Positions 13,246-22,113 of a DNA stretch of 64,000 nt are shown one piece after another; positions within the stretch are counted from its first letter, which is position 1; each line of letters begins with the position of its first letter. The translations under genes were made by a program, and so were the position numbers. Source of the stretch: PALSA-612 sp963791225 (GTDB taxonomy: Bacteria; Actinomycetota; Thermoleophilia; Gaiellales; Gaiellaceae). A model generated the notes under the pieces. The model was not told the origin of the DNA. It searched no databases and worked only from the letters and a program-made list of their open reading frames with translations. The DNA lies in assembly GCA_963791225.1 (NCBI GenBank), contig CAWBRV010000007.1:62001-126000 (forward strand), in the 5' to 3' direction.

Positions 13246-13737
13246 CTAGAGCGAGAGCGGGGGGCCGACGATCTCGCAGCCGTGGTCTGCGAACAGGCGC
13301 ATCAGTTCGTCCATCGGCGGCATGACCGCGTCGGTCGGGGGCTCGGAGCCGGTGACGGGAACACCCAGGCTGACGAGAACCTGCTCGACCCCGGCGGGAC
13401 TGGCCGTGACGAGCATGCGTGCGCGCTCGGAGCGGACGACATAGGCGTGGGGGACGTCGCGTGGGCCGAAGAGGAAGTCGCCTGCGTTGAGGTCGATGCG
13501 CTCGTCGCCGACCTGGACGGTGACCTCGCCCTCGAGGACGTAGAACGTCTCGTCCTCGTTGTGGTGAACGTGTAGGGGAGGCCCGGTCCCTTGCGGGTCG
13601 TCGGTCTCGATCTGGGAAAACGCATTGGCGGTCTCGGCGCCGGCCGTCTTGACGGTGATGCGGCCGCTCTTCCACCAGACGTTGGCGAGGCCCTCGCCGG
13701 ACGCGACGCGGTAGGGCTCGGTGATGGTCTCGGTCAT
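13246..13737 (-). CDS. Cupin-domain protein
   Basis: 163 residues, starting at the ATG at 13737 behind AAGGAGGACGAAGAG; the open frame extends further upstream but lacks a ribosome site there. The cupin core carries the metal motif HVHHNEDE, followed by FYVLEGEVTVQVGDERIDLNAGDF and PRDVPHAYVV, so a metal-binding small-molecule enzyme or binding protein is expected. A C-terminal extension (PPMDELMRLFADHGCEIVGPPL) matches many actinobacterial single-domain cupins of unknown reaction. It is divergent from a LysR regulator, its probable controller, and is followed by a strong hairpin. Confidence 0.8.
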   Translation of the reverse strand: MTETITEPYRVASGEGLANVWWKSGRITVKTAGAETANAFSQIETDDPQGTGPPLHVHHNEDETFYVLEGEVTVQVGDERIDLNAGDFLFGPRDVPHAYVVRSERARMLVTASPAGVEQVLVSLGVPVTGSEPPTDAVMPPMDELMRLFADHGCEIVGPPLSL

Positions 13738-13827
13738 CTCTTCGTCCTCCTTCGGATTGGTCGTACCGGTCGGAGGAGAGTCTCGCTTGCTCCTTCTATG
13801 ATTGCAAGGAAGAGTTGCGATCGATAG

Positions 13828-13844
13828 CATTCCGTAAAGGAATG
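13828..13844. promoter_or_regulatory. Palindrome in the cupin/LysR divergent region
   Basis: Arms CATTCC and GGAATG with a five-base spacer GTAAA. It overlaps the preferred LysR start codon. It may be the regulator's own binding or activation site, although LysR boxes usually show T-N11-A spacing. Confidence 0.4.
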
Positions 13845-14774
13845 GAGCTGAAGCAGCTTCGAGTCTTGCAGGCGGTGGGCGACTCCGGGTCGTTCTCCGT
13901 TGCCGCCGAGCGGCTCGACTACACGCAGCCGGCGGTGTCGAAGATCGTCGCGGCGCTGGAGCGTCAGCTCGGGACGACCCTGGTCGACCGCGGCATTCGT
14001 CCGCTGCGACTGACGGAGGCCGGGAGCGCGCTCGTCCGCCGCGCCGGTGCGGCCTTCGAGCAGATCGCGGCCGGCGAGCTCGAGGTGGAAGCGATCGCCA
14101 ACCTCACCGCCGGCAGCCTCCGGGTCGGGACATTCTCGAGCGCAGGCGCCGCGATGGTCGTCGACGTGCTACGCGCGTTCCGTACGAGCCACCCCGACGT
14201 CGACGTCTCGATCACCGAGATCGGAATGCCCTCTGCGCTTGCGCGCGCGCTCCGGCGCGGCGACCTCGATCTCGGCGTCTCCTTCGACTATCCGGAGACC
14301 GGCGACGTGCTCGACGACGACCTCGCCCTGGAGCTTCTCCTCGATGACCCGTTCGATGTCGTCGTGCCGCGCGGCCACAGACTCGAACACAAGCGGACGA
14401 TCCGCTTCGCCGAGCTGAGCGGAGAGAACTGGCTGCTACCGGACTTCGGACCAGACAGCCCCAGCTTCCGCATGATCGACCGCCGCTGCCGCGACGCCGG
14501 CTTCAACCCGACCGTCGCCTACCGCGTCAACGACTGCCAGATGACGCAGGCGCTCGTCGCAGCCGAAGAAGGGATCGCCCTCCTGCCTCGCCTCATGCTC
14601 CGCGCCGCACACCCGGGCGTCGCGATCAGGCCACTCGCCACCGACCCGCCCATGCGCCGCGTGCTCGCGGCCCGTCTGTCGACCAGATACCTGACCCCCG
14701 CCACCGAGCGCTTCCTCGCAATGCTCGTCACGGCCAGCGCCGACTACGCCCGCACACCTCCGGACGTGAAGTGA
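13842..14774 (+). CDS. LysR-family transcriptional regulator
   Basis: About 310 residues. The N-terminal winged helix is typical (MELKQLRVLQAVGDSGSFSVAAERLDYTQPAVSKIVAALE), and a periplasmic-binding-like effector domain follows from about residue 90 (GSLRVGTFSSAGAAMV). The ATG at 13842 gives the canonical family N-terminus; an in-frame TTG at 13815 is possible and has AGGAAG just before it. The gene diverges from the cupin gene, so it probably regulates that gene in response to an unknown small molecule. Confidence 0.88.
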   Translation: MELKQLRVLQAVGDSGSFSVAAERLDYTQPAVSKIVAALERQLGTTLVDRGIRPLRLTEAGSALVRRAGAAFEQIAAGELEVEAIANLTAGSLRVGTFSSAGAAMVVDVLRAFRTSHPDVDVSITEIGMPSALARALRRGDLDLGVSFDYPETGDVLDDDLALELLLDDPFDVVVPRGHRLEHKRTIRFAELSGENWLLPDFGPDSPSFRMIDRRCRDAGFNPTVAYRVNDCQMTQALVAAEEGIALLPRLMLRAAHPGVAIRPLATDPPMRRVLAARLSTRYLTPATERFLAMLVTASADYARTPPDVK

Positions 14775-14810
14775 GGCCGCGCTACGGCGCAACCGGGTCG
14801 GAGCTCCCGC

Positions 14811-15014
14811 CTACCCGGCGAGAAACTGATTCTCGTTCCGCACGAACCGTGCGAGCCGGTCGCGGGCGCGGTCGATCTCGGCGCTGTACATGCCGAGCTC
14901 CTTCGAGTCGGCGCCGCTGCGTCGCCTCAGGTTGCGGACGAGCACGAGGCCCTTCAGGTGCAGGACGAGATCGTCGAGGTCGCTGAAACGGTGGTCCGTT
15001 GCCGTGGACGTCAT
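14811..15014 (-). CDS. Small protein coupled to the MFS exporter
   Basis: 67 residues beginning MTSTATDHRFSDLDDLVLHLKGL. The ATG overlaps the stop of the upstream MFS gene by four bases, the best evidence that it is real. It is predicted soluble and charged (RNLRRRSGADSKELGMYSAEIDRARDRLARFV) with no recognised domain. It may be an accessory factor of the exporter; that is inference from coupling only. Confidence 0.65.
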   Translation of the reverse strand: MTSTATDHRFSDLDDLVLHLKGLVLVRNLRRRSGADSKELGMYSAEIDRARDRLARFVRNENQFLAG

Positions 15015-16489
15015 GCTGCCTCCTCGAGGACGATCGTGGGTCCCTCGACGGGCTCGACGCGCGCGGCCGGCACGGGCACTGCCGCCGGGCGCACGAGCGT
15101 CGCGGCGATCACAGCGCCGGCGACGAGGAGAGCGGCGAGCACGTAGAGGGCGGTCTGGAGCCCGTGGTCGAGCGCGACGCCGCTCGTCGCAACGGCTCCC
15201 GGGTGCGAGGCGAGGTAGTTGCTCGTCGACGTCGCGGCGATTGCGCTGGCCGCCGCGATGCCGATGGCGCCGCCGATCTGGCGGCTCGTGTTGACCAGGC
15301 CGGACGCGACGCCTGCGTCGGCACGCTCGACGCCGGTCAAGCTCGCGATCGTCACCGGCACGAAGGAGAGGCTCATACCGGCGCCGCCGAGCACGAAGGC
15401 GGGAAAGAGATCCGTGAGGTAGTCGGCGTTCACCGGCAGTCGCGTGAGCATCGCGACGGACACCGCCGAGATGATCAGCCCGGCCGTGAGCGTCGCTCGC
15501 ACGCCGAAACGCCCCACGATCGGCTGGGCGAGGTTCGAGACGATCACGACCGTCACGGCGAAGGCGGCGAAGGCGGCGCCGGCGCGGACGGGGGAGTAGT
15601 GCAGGACGTCCTGGAGATACAGCGTCAGCAGGAAGAACTCCGAGAACGCGACTGCGCCGACGATGGCCATGGTCGCGTTCGCCGCCGACAGGGTTCGCGA
15701 CCTGAAGATGCGCAGGGGCAGGAGCGGCGAGCGGGAGCGCGCCTCGATCGCGACGAACGCGAGCACGAGCGCGACGGAGCCGGCAAGCAGCAGGAGCGTC
15801 GTCGGGGAGCCCCAGCCGTCGCTGGTCGCCCGCGTCATCGCATAGACGAGCAGCATCAGCCCGGACGTGATCGACGCTGCTCCGAGGAAGTCGAAGTGGC
15901 GATGGGCAAGCCCGGCCCGGCTCTCGCGCAGGAGCAGCGGCGTGAGCACGATTGCGGCCGCACCGACGGGCACGTTGATGAAGAAGATCCACGACCAGCT
16001 CAGGTAGGAGGTGAGCACGCCTCCAAGCAGCACGCCCGCGGCCGCGCCGCTGCCGGAGGCGGCGCCGTAGACACCGAGGGCGACGTTGCGATCGCGGCCC
16101 TCCGCGAACGTCGTCATCAGCAGCGACAGCGCGGCGGGGACGAGCAGAGCTCCGCCGAGCCCCTGGAGCGCGCGGAAGCCGATCAGCGAGGCCTCTGACC
16201 AGGCCAGCCCGCACAGCAGCGAGCTCACGGCGAAGAGGGTCAGCCCGGCGATGAACATGCGCCTGCGCCCGAGCAGGTCGGCGAGCCGGCCACCGAGCAG
16301 CAGCGTGCCGCCGAAGACCAGCGCGTAGGCCGAGATCACCCACTGCAAGCTCGTCTGCGAGAAGCCGAGATCGCCCTTGATCGAAGGAAGGGCGACGTTG
16401 ACGATCGCCACGTCGAGGATGACCATGAACTGCGCCGTGACGATCAACGCGAGCGCGCTCCAGCGGCCACTGCTGAGGATGGTTCTCAT
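15011..16489 (-). CDS. MFS drug exporter, DHA2 (14-TM) type
   Basis: 492 residues. The family signature is clear: VTAQFMVILDVAIVNVALPSI (TM1), LQWVISAYALVFGGTLLLGGRLADLLGRRR (motif A), and about 14 hydrophobic segments, consistent with a proton-driven EmrB/QacA-like efflux pump. It is divergent from a MarR-type repressor, with an inverted repeat between the two, a standard arrangement for substrate-induced efflux. The downstream 67-residue gene overlaps by four bases. Confidence 0.92.
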   Translation of the reverse strand: MRTILSSGRWSALALIVTAQFMVILDVAIVNVALPSIKGDLGFSQTSLQWVISAYALVFGGTLLLGGRLADLLGRRRMFIAGLTLFAVSSLLCGLAWSEASLIGFRALQGLGGALLVPAALSLLMTTFAEGRDRNVALGVYGAASGSGAAAGVLLGGVLTSYLSWSWIFFINVPVGAAAIVLTPLLLRESRAGLAHRHFDFLGAASITSGLMLLVYAMTRATSDGWGSPTTLLLLAGSVALVLAFVAIEARSRSPLLPLRIFRSRTLSAANATMAIVGAVAFSEFFLLTLYLQDVLHYSPVRAGAAFAAFAVTVVIVSNLAQPIVGRFGVRATLTAGLIISAVSVAMLTRLPVNADYLTDLFPAFVLGGAGMSLSFVPVTIASLTGVERADAGVASGLVNTSRQIGGAIGIAAASAIAATSTSNYLASHPGAVATSGVALDHGLQTALYVLAALLVAGAVIAATLVRPAAVPVPAARVEPVEGPTIVLEEAA

Positions 16490-16506
16490 CTATTGACCCC
16501 CTGAAT

Positions 16507-16539
16507 CGTTGAGCATATCAACGTTATAGCAGCTCAACG
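16507..16539. promoter_or_regulatory. MarR operator with an extra half-site
   Basis: CGTTGA-GCATA-TCAACG (16507-16523) is a perfect inverted repeat. A further half-site CTCAACG follows at 16533-16539. It lies between the divergent MFS and MarR genes and fits autoregulation plus repression of the pump. Confidence 0.65.
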
Positions 16540-16563
16540 CTTGTCTGCGCTACTCTTATTCCC

Positions 16564-17073
16564 GTGACTGTCGACACACCCTCCGCACCGACCGGTCCGC
16601 GTCTGCCGGAAGAGCTGGCCGACTCGACCACCTTCCTGCTCAAGCGGCTCGGATTCGCCGCCAAGGAGCAGGCGATGGAGGCCTACGAACAGACGGGTCT
16701 CCACCCGTACCACCATGCTGTGCTCGCCGTCCTCGACGAGGGTTCCCGCGAGACGCAGGGGGCAATCGCAGACGCGCTCGGGTACGACCGGGGCCAGCTC
16801 GTCGGGCTACTCGACGAGCTGGAGGAGCGCGGCCTGATCGAGCGTCGCCGCGACCAGGACGACCGACGTCGGCAGTCCGTCCGGATGACACCAGAGGGCA
16901 AACGCGCGCTGGGGAAGCTCCGCGCCCTGGGCCGCAGGCTCGAGAACGACTTCCTCGCCAACCTCGACGAGACACAGCGCGCCGACCTCCACGCGCTGCT
17001 GCGCCTGCTTGCCCAGCAGCATCTGCCGCACTGCGCATTCAAGGCTCCGCCGGCGCAGCCTGCCGGCGACTGA
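16564..17073 (+). CDS. MarR-family repressor
   Basis: 169 residues from a GTG start. It contains a winged helix with TQGAIADALGYDRGQLVGLLDELEERGLIERRRDQDDRRRQSVRMTPEG, where the D-x-R-x2 wing is typical. The C-terminal dimerisation helix ends in a proline/alanine tail. It probably represses the divergent DHA2 exporter and itself through the inverted repeat upstream. Confidence 0.9.
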   Translation: MTVDTPSAPTGPRLPEELADSTTFLLKRLGFAAKEQAMEAYEQTGLHPYHHAVLAVLDEGSRETQGAIADALGYDRGQLVGLLDELEERGLIERRRDQDDRRRQSVRMTPEGKRALGKLRALGRRLENDFLANLDETQRADLHALLRLLAQQHLPHCAFKAPPAQPAGD

Positions 17074-17088
17074 TCCTCCCGGGCCGAC

Positions 17089-18282
17089 TCAGTCCGGCAG
17101 CAGCGGCACGGCCAGGTCAGCCCGGCGTCCGAGCAGGACTGCGCGGGTGACGGCTGTCGTGCCGTAGCGGTCGCGGATCTCGTCCAGGGCCGCGTCGAGA
17201 AGCCCGCTGTCGGCTGCGTCCAGAGGCAGGCAGAGCTGCATCGGGAGATCGTCGTCGAGGTTCGCGACCGCGATGCCGATGAGCGTGAGCCCGCGGTCCT
17301 CGATCAGCGGACGCGCGATCGCGAGCAGGCTGCGGGCGGCCGCGAGGATCGTCTGCGTCCGCGCGGTCGAGTGCGGCAGCGTGGTCGAGCGGGTCGCCCG
17401 CGAGTAGTCGCCGAAGCGCAGCCGCAGGACGACCGTCCGGCCGACCCGACCTGCTGCGCGCAGGCGGCGCGTTACGGGGTCGACGATCGCGACGAGCTCG
17501 GTGTCGAGCTCCTCCGGCGTCCTGCGCGACCGGCCGAGCGCATGCTGCGAGCCGATCGACCGGCGACGGCGGCGCGGCCGCACGCGACGAGGATCGCGGT
17601 TGTTGGCGAGTGCGTGCAGCTGGCGCCCGGCCGCACGACCGAGCATCACGGTCAGCGTTGCCTCCGGAATCCGCGCCAGGTCGCCCACGGTGGCGATCCC
17701 GCGTGAGTGGAGCTTCGCGGCCGTCACCGGCCCGATCCCCCAGACCCGCTCGAGGGGCAGCGGATGGAGAAAGGCCAGCTCGCGCTCGGGAGGCACGACG
17801 AGCAGTCCGTCGGGCTTCGCGACGCCACTTGCCACCTTGGCGAGGAACTTCGTGCGGGCGATGCCGACCGTGAGCGGCAGCCCGACTTGCTCGCGTGCCC
17901 GCCGACGCAGGCGGACAGCGATCTCCGTGGGCGTGCCGGCGATCCGCTCCATGCCCCGGACTTCGAGGAACGCCTCGTCGATCGAGAGCCCCTCGACGAG
18001 CGGCGTCGTGTCCTCGAACAGGGCGTAGAGCGCCCTGCTCGCCTCGGTGTAGGCGGCCATGCGGGGCGGGACGACGATCGCCTCGGGACAGAGCCGGCGT
18101 GCCTGCCGGCCGCCCATCGCCGTGCGCACGCCGCACGCCTTCGCCTCGTAGCTGGCCGCGAGCACGACTCCGCCGCCGACGATCACGGGCCGTCCGCGCA
18201 GGCGTGGATCGTCGCGCTGCTCGACGGACGCGAAGAAGGCGTCCGCATCGGCGTGCAGAATGGTTGCCACGGACACGAACAT
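17089..18282 (-). CDS. dinB: DNA polymerase IV (Y-family, translesion)
   Basis: About 397 residues. Catalytic acidic residues appear in HADADAFFASVEQ and in LSIDEAFLEV. The finger region is ASYEAKACGVRTAM, and a helix-hairpin-helix (VWGIGPVTAAKLHSRGIATVGDL) and a little-finger domain follow. It bypasses damaged template bases at the cost of fidelity. A perfect LexA-type palindrome covers the ATG at 18282, so transcription is probably SOS-controlled. GTG codons at 18276 and 18270 are alternative starts, and the latter sits closest to the usual DinB N-terminus. The C-terminus (AVPLLPD) lacks an obvious QL-x-LF clamp motif. Confidence 0.93.
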   Translation of the reverse strand: MFVSVATILHADADAFFASVEQRDDPRLRGRPVIVGGGVVLAASYEAKACGVRTAMGGRQARRLCPEAIVVPPRMAAYTEASRALYALFEDTTPLVEGLSIDEAFLEVRGMERIAGTPTEIAVRLRRRAREQVGLPLTVGIARTKFLAKVASGVAKPDGLLVVPPERELAFLHPLPLERVWGIGPVTAAKLHSRGIATVGDLARIPEATLTVMLGRAAGRQLHALANNRDPRRVRPRRRRRSIGSQHALGRSRRTPEELDTELVAIVDPVTRRLRAAGRVGRTVVLRLRFGDYSRATRSTTLPHSTARTQTILAAARSLLAIARPLIEDRGLTLIGIAVANLDDDLPMQLCLPLDAADSGLLDAALDEIRDRYGTTAVTRAVLLGRRADLAVPLLPD

Positions 18283-18288
18283 ATGTTC
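18277..18288. promoter_or_regulatory. LexA/SOS box at the dinB start
   Basis: GAACATATGTTC is a perfect palindrome matching the Gram-positive and actinobacterial LexA consensus (GAAC-N4-GTTC). It overlaps the first possible start codon of dinB, so LexA would block initiation until DNA damage. Confidence 0.82.
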
Positions 18289-18369
18289 TCATATGGTGAC
18301 CGATGACTTCTCGGAGCCGTTGCAGTCTGATGGGATACCGGAGAGATCTCGACACGGAGGTGCAGCTCG

Positions 18370-19449
18370 ATGTCACGGACGTTGGTACTGGTCGGAACCC
18401 GCAAAGGGTGCTTCCTGCTGGAGAGCGACGAGGCTCGGCGCGACTGGGAGCTGCGCGGGCCGTTCTGCGAGGCATGGCCCGTGTACCACGCGGTCCACGA
18501 CCCCTCGACGGGCACGATATTCGCCGCCGCCGCGAGCGAGTGGCACGGGTCGACCGTCTGGCGAAGCCCCGACCTCGGCGAGACGTGGACGCAGTCGAGC
18601 GAGGGCCTCGCCTACGAGGCCGACGGCGATCGGAAGCTGTCGAAGGTCTCGACGCTCGCCGTGAAGGACGGGCGCGTGCTCGTCGGAGTGGAAGCGCCCG
18701 GGATTTTCGAGAGCCGCGACGGCGGCGAGAACTGGTCGGCGCTCTCGACGCTCGCGGGAGAGCCGGGCAGCGACCTCTGGGACGATCCCGCCAACCAGCC
18801 GCCCGGCCACCTCGGCATCTCGGCGCTCATGTTCGACACCGAGGAGTCGTCGCGCTTCTGGGCGATCGTCCAGGGCATGGGGCTGTTCGAGACCGAGGAC
18901 GACGGCAAGTCCTGGACCCCCCGCAACCGGGGTCTGCGCGCGGACTGGCCCCGGCCGCACGACGAGGTCGGCTTCTGCGTCCACAAGCTCGTCCGCTCGC
19001 CGGTCGACGGCGACCGCATGTACCAGCAGAACCACGTCGGCATGCACCGCAGCGACGACGCCGGCGAGAGCTGGACAGAGATCACGGAGGGGCTGCCGAC
19101 CGAGTTCGGCTTCGCCGCGGCGACCCATCCTCACGACCGCGACACGTTCTACGTCGTCCCGCTCGACCCCGGGCACGGGCGCTGCATGCCGGACGGGCAC
19201 GCGGCTGTCTGGCGGACCCGCGACGCCGGAGGGAGTTGGCGGCGGCTCGACCGCGGCCTGCCCAAGGAGGGCGCGTACGTCGGCGTGCTGCGCGAGGGGA
19301 TGGCGATCGACGGGTACGACGAGCCCGGCCTCTACTTCGGCACGAGCACGGGCCAGGTCTTCGCGAGCAACGACGAGGGCGAGAACTGGAGCGAGATCGC
19401 GAGCTACCTGCCGGCGATCTCCTCCGTCGAAGTCGCCGTCCTGGAGTAG
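18370..19449 (+). CDS. BNR/VPS10-type beta-propeller protein
   Basis: 359 residues, with GGAGG nine bases before the ATG. It contains repeated Asp-box units: STVWRSPDLGETWTQ, GIFESRDGGENWS, GLFETEDDGKSWTP, GMHRSDDAGESWTE, AVWRTRDAGGSWRR and QVFASNDEGENWS. These six S/T-x-D-x-G-x-x-W blades resemble sialidase and photosystem-assembly-like propellers. There is no signal peptide, so it is probably cytosolic, and no sialidase catalytic arginine triad is apparent. It lies two bases before a MoaD-like gene, so the two are co-transcribed. The function is unknown; a protein-binding platform is the safest guess. Confidence 0.8.
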   Translation: MSRTLVLVGTRKGCFLLESDEARRDWELRGPFCEAWPVYHAVHDPSTGTIFAAAASEWHGSTVWRSPDLGETWTQSSEGLAYEADGDRKLSKVSTLAVKDGRVLVGVEAPGIFESRDGGENWSALSTLAGEPGSDLWDDPANQPPGHLGISALMFDTEESSRFWAIVQGMGLFETEDDGKSWTPRNRGLRADWPRPHDEVGFCVHKLVRSPVDGDRMYQQNHVGMHRSDDAGESWTEITEGLPTEFGFAAATHPHDRDTFYVVPLDPGHGRCMPDGHAAVWRTRDAGGSWRRLDRGLPKEGAYVGVLREGMAIDGYDEPGLYFGTSTGQVFASNDEGENWSEIASYLPAISSVEVAVLE

Positions 19450-19451
19450 CC

Positions 19452-19715
19452 ATGGCCGACGTCTACCTGCCATCGACGCTGCCGCCGCTGTTCCCGGGGC
19501 TTCCCCGCCGTGTCGAGGTCGACGCCCCGACCGTCGACGAGGCGATCGGCCGTCTCGACGAGTCGTGGCCGGGCTTGCGTGACCGTCTGTGCGAGCCCGG
19601 CCCCGCTCTGCGCCCGCACATCCACGTCTACGTCGACCAGGAGCGGGCTGCGCTCGACACGCCGATCGAGCCGCGATCCCGCCTCGACGTGATCACCGCG
19701 ATCAGCGGAGGCTGA
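19452..19715 (+). CDS. MoaD/ThiS-like ubiquitin-fold sulfur carrier
   Basis: 87 residues from the ATG at 19452, two bases after the propeller stop. The beta-grasp pattern is visible (PRRVEVDAPTVDEAIGRLDESWPGLRDRL, then LRPHIHVYVDQE, then RSRLDVITAISGG). It ends in Gly-Gly, the residues activated as thiocarboxylate in MoaD, ThiS and ubiquitin-like modifiers. No MoaE, MoeB or ThiG gene is nearby, so an activating enzyme would have to come from elsewhere. Pairing with a BNR propeller suggests a dedicated role that I cannot name. Confidence 0.8.
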   Translation: MADVYLPSTLPPLFPGLPRRVEVDAPTVDEAIGRLDESWPGLRDRLCEPGPALRPHIHVYVDQERAALDTPIEPRSRLDVITAISGG

Positions 19716-19732
19716 GCCGGAAGCGACCGCGG

Positions 19733-20704
19733 TTACTCGTGACCCGAGACCGCGTGCGGGACGTACGGCTCCTCGAGCAGTGCGATCTCGTCCGCGTCGA
19801 GTGCGAGCTGTTCGGCCGCGTGCGCGTCCTCGACGTGTCCCGGCCGTGTCGCGCCGACGATCGGCGCCGTGACTCCCGGCCTGTGCAGGAGCCAGGCGAG
19901 CGCGACCTGTGCGGGCGCGACGCCGCGCGTGGATGCGACCTCGGCGACGCGGTCGACGACGGCGAAGTCGACCTCCGGCGTGTACAGGGAGTCGCCGAAC
20001 GGATCGGTGCCCGCCCGCGCCGTCAGCCGCTCGCCCTCCCGCGTCCGGTTCCCGGCCAGGAGGCCGCGCGCCAGCGGGCTCCAGGGCAGCACCGCGATCC
20101 CCTGGTCGACGCAGTAGGGGATCATCTCGCGCTCCTCCTCGCGGTAGACGAGGTTGTAGTGGTTCTGCATCGAGACGAAACGGATCGGCGCGACCGACTG
20201 CGCCTTGGCGAACTGCCACGCGTACATGCTGCTCGCACCGATGTAGCGGGTCTTTCCGGACCTCACGACGTCGTCGAGCACCTCCATCGTCTCCTCGATC
20301 GGCGTCAGCGGGTCCCAACGATGGATCTGATAGACGTCGACGTAGTCGAGCCCGAGTCGCCCGAGCGAAGCGTCGATCGACGCCAGGACGTGCTTGCGGG
20401 AGAGGCCGCGACCGTTCTCGCCCGGCATGGTCTCCATGCACACCTTGGTCGCGACCACGTACTCCTCGCGCGTGCCGAATAGCTTCGGGAGCAGGCGCCC
20501 GGTCAGCACCTCGCTCTGGCCGCCGTTGTAGACGTCCGCCGTATCGAAGAAGGTGACGCCTCCCTCGACGGCCGCGCGGACGATCGGCTCCGCCTCGTCC
20601 TCCCCGAGGGCCCAGGGTCGCCCCTCGAAGCGGCCGAAGCTCATCATCCCCAGGCAGATGCGCGAGACGCGCAGGCCCGTCCTCCCGAGATTGACGTAGT
20701 CCAT
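19733..20704 (-). CDS. Aldo/keto reductase
   Basis: 323 residues with a TIM barrel. NADPH-dependent reductase features are seen: FFDTADVYNGGQSE (catalytic Asp and Tyr), VVATKV (Lys), YVDVYQIHRWDP (His), and a cofactor-binding C-terminus (ALAWLLHRPGVTAPIVGATRPGHVEDA). It resembles the YajO/general stress protein 69 group, which reduces aldehydes. A flippase gene starts just beyond it on the same strand, 13 bases upstream. Substrate unknown. Confidence 0.9.
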   Translation of the reverse strand: MDYVNLGRTGLRVSRICLGMMSFGRFEGRPWALGEDEAEPIVRAAVEGGVTFFDTADVYNGGQSEVLTGRLLPKLFGTREEYVVATKVCMETMPGENGRGLSRKHVLASIDASLGRLGLDYVDVYQIHRWDPLTPIEETMEVLDDVVRSGKTRYIGASSMYAWQFAKAQSVAPIRFVSMQNHYNLVYREEEREMIPYCVDQGIAVLPWSPLARGLLAGNRTREGERLTARAGTDPFGDSLYTPEVDFAVVDRVAEVASTRGVAPAQVALAWLLHRPGVTAPIVGATRPGHVEDAHAAEQLALDADEIALLEEPYVPHAVSGHE

Positions 20705-20717
20705 GCCGGCAGCCTAG

Positions 20718-22076
20718 TCAGCCGGCCGGGCCAGGCGCCGGCGCCGCGGCCTTCTCCCGGGACAGTCGCTCGAAGAACACCCACGCGAGCACGACGCCGA
20801 TCGCATAGCCGATCGTGCTCGCCAGCGCTGCGCCCGAGGCGCCGTAGGTCGGGATCAGCAGGAGCGCGGCGATCAGCGTCGCGATCATGCCCAGCACCGA
20901 GACGGCGAGGCTGAGGTGAGGCCGGCCGTGGCGCACCGACAGGTAGACGACGAGGATCGTCACCGGGGCGTACAGCGTGACGCCGGGCAGGAGCAGCGCG
21001 AGCGGCTTCGAGGCGCCCGAGAACGAGTCGCCGAGCAGGGCCGGGATCAGGAACGGTGAGACCGCTCCGACCACGACGGCGGCGAGCGCCGTGTAGACGA
21101 ACGTCTTCGCCGAGGAGCGCCGCACGAGCGACGCGGCCTGGTCCTCGGGCTCGTGGAGGCAGGGCGCGGTCATGGCCGTGGCCAGCGCGCCGGCGACGAG
21201 CCACAGCATCTCCGCGGTCTGGACGGCGATCGAGTAGACGCCGACCTGGTTGATGCCGCGGTAATGGTCGAGGACGAGCAACTCGACGCGGTAACTGATC
21301 AGGTTCACGACCTGGACGGCCCCCATCGTCAGCGCCAGCTCGGCGAGCGGGAAGCTGAAGAGGTCGAGCAGCTTCCGCCAGGGCATCGGCACCCACACGG
21401 AGCGGGTCGCGACGAGGGCGTAGGCGGCCGTCAGGAAGTGGGCGATCGTCCAGGCGAGGACAGCGCCGGTCACGCCTTCGCCGAGCCCGACGACGAGCAC
21501 GAGCACGCCCACGAGCGTCAGCACGGGCGGGAGCGTCTGGATCACGTTCCACTGGCGCACGCGGTTGAGGCCGAGCAGCACTCCGCAGATCCCCTGCCAG
21601 GCGACCTGGGGGACGAGCGATGCCGCCGCGATCGCCGCGACCGTCAGACCGATGCCGGCGGTGGCGGCGCCCCAGGCGACGATCGCGGCGGTGCCGAGCA
21701 CGCCGAGTGCGAGGCCGATCGCGAACGACGCCTGGACGAGCGGCCGGAGCGTCGCGTCCTGTTTCTGGGCCCGGTTCGTGACGGCGTAGCCGAGTTGGCC
21801 GAGGAGCCGCGTGAGGATGGTCACGCTCAGGACGACGAGCACGAACGACCCTCGGCCCGACGTGTGCAGGTAGCGGCCCTGGACGACGACGAGCACGAGC
21901 GCGATCGGCGACGCCAGGCCCTTGAAGACGAGCGTCTCGAGGAAGTTCGAGTGGATCTGCTGCACCTCCGGCGCGCGCGCCATGTTCGGCGAGACCGGAG
22001 GCGCCAAGTCCATCGCAGGCGACCGCGGCACAGCGTCGAGCGCGTGCACGCGGTGCAGGCGGCGGGGACGGCTCAC
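20718..22076 (-). CDS. Polysaccharide/lipid flippase of the MOP superfamily
   Basis: 452 residues with about 14 predicted membrane segments after a basic N-terminal tail. Wzx/oligosaccharide-flippase character is seen in ETLVFKGLASPIALVLVVVQGRYLHTSGRG, VINLISYRVELLVLDHYRGINQVGVYSIA and the C-terminal YGASGAALASTIGYAIGVVLAWVF. It would move an undecaprenyl-linked glycan or similar lipid across the membrane. There are no glycosyltransferase genes beside it, which is unusual for Wzx and leaves the cargo open. Confidence 0.83.
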   Translation of the reverse strand: MSRPRRLHRVHALDAVPRSPAMDLAPPVSPNMARAPEVQQIHSNFLETLVFKGLASPIALVLVVVQGRYLHTSGRGSFVLVVLSVTILTRLLGQLGYAVTNRAQKQDATLRPLVQASFAIGLALGVLGTAAIVAWGAATAGIGLTVAAIAAASLVPQVAWQGICGVLLGLNRVRQWNVIQTLPPVLTLVGVLVLVVGLGEGVTGAVLAWTIAHFLTAAYALVATRSVWVPMPWRKLLDLFSFPLAELALTMGAVQVVNLISYRVELLVLDHYRGINQVGVYSIAVQTAEMLWLVAGALATAMTAPCLHEPEDQAASLVRRSSAKTFVYTALAAVVVGAVSPFLIPALLGDSFSGASKPLALLLPGVTLYAPVTILVVYLSVRHGRPHLSLAVSVLGMIATLIAALLLIPTYGASGAALASTIGYAIGVVLAWVFFERLSREKAAAPAPGPAG

Positions 22077-22113
22077 GGCGCCAGCGTAAACCGCTCTCCG
22101 GCGGTGATCCGCC

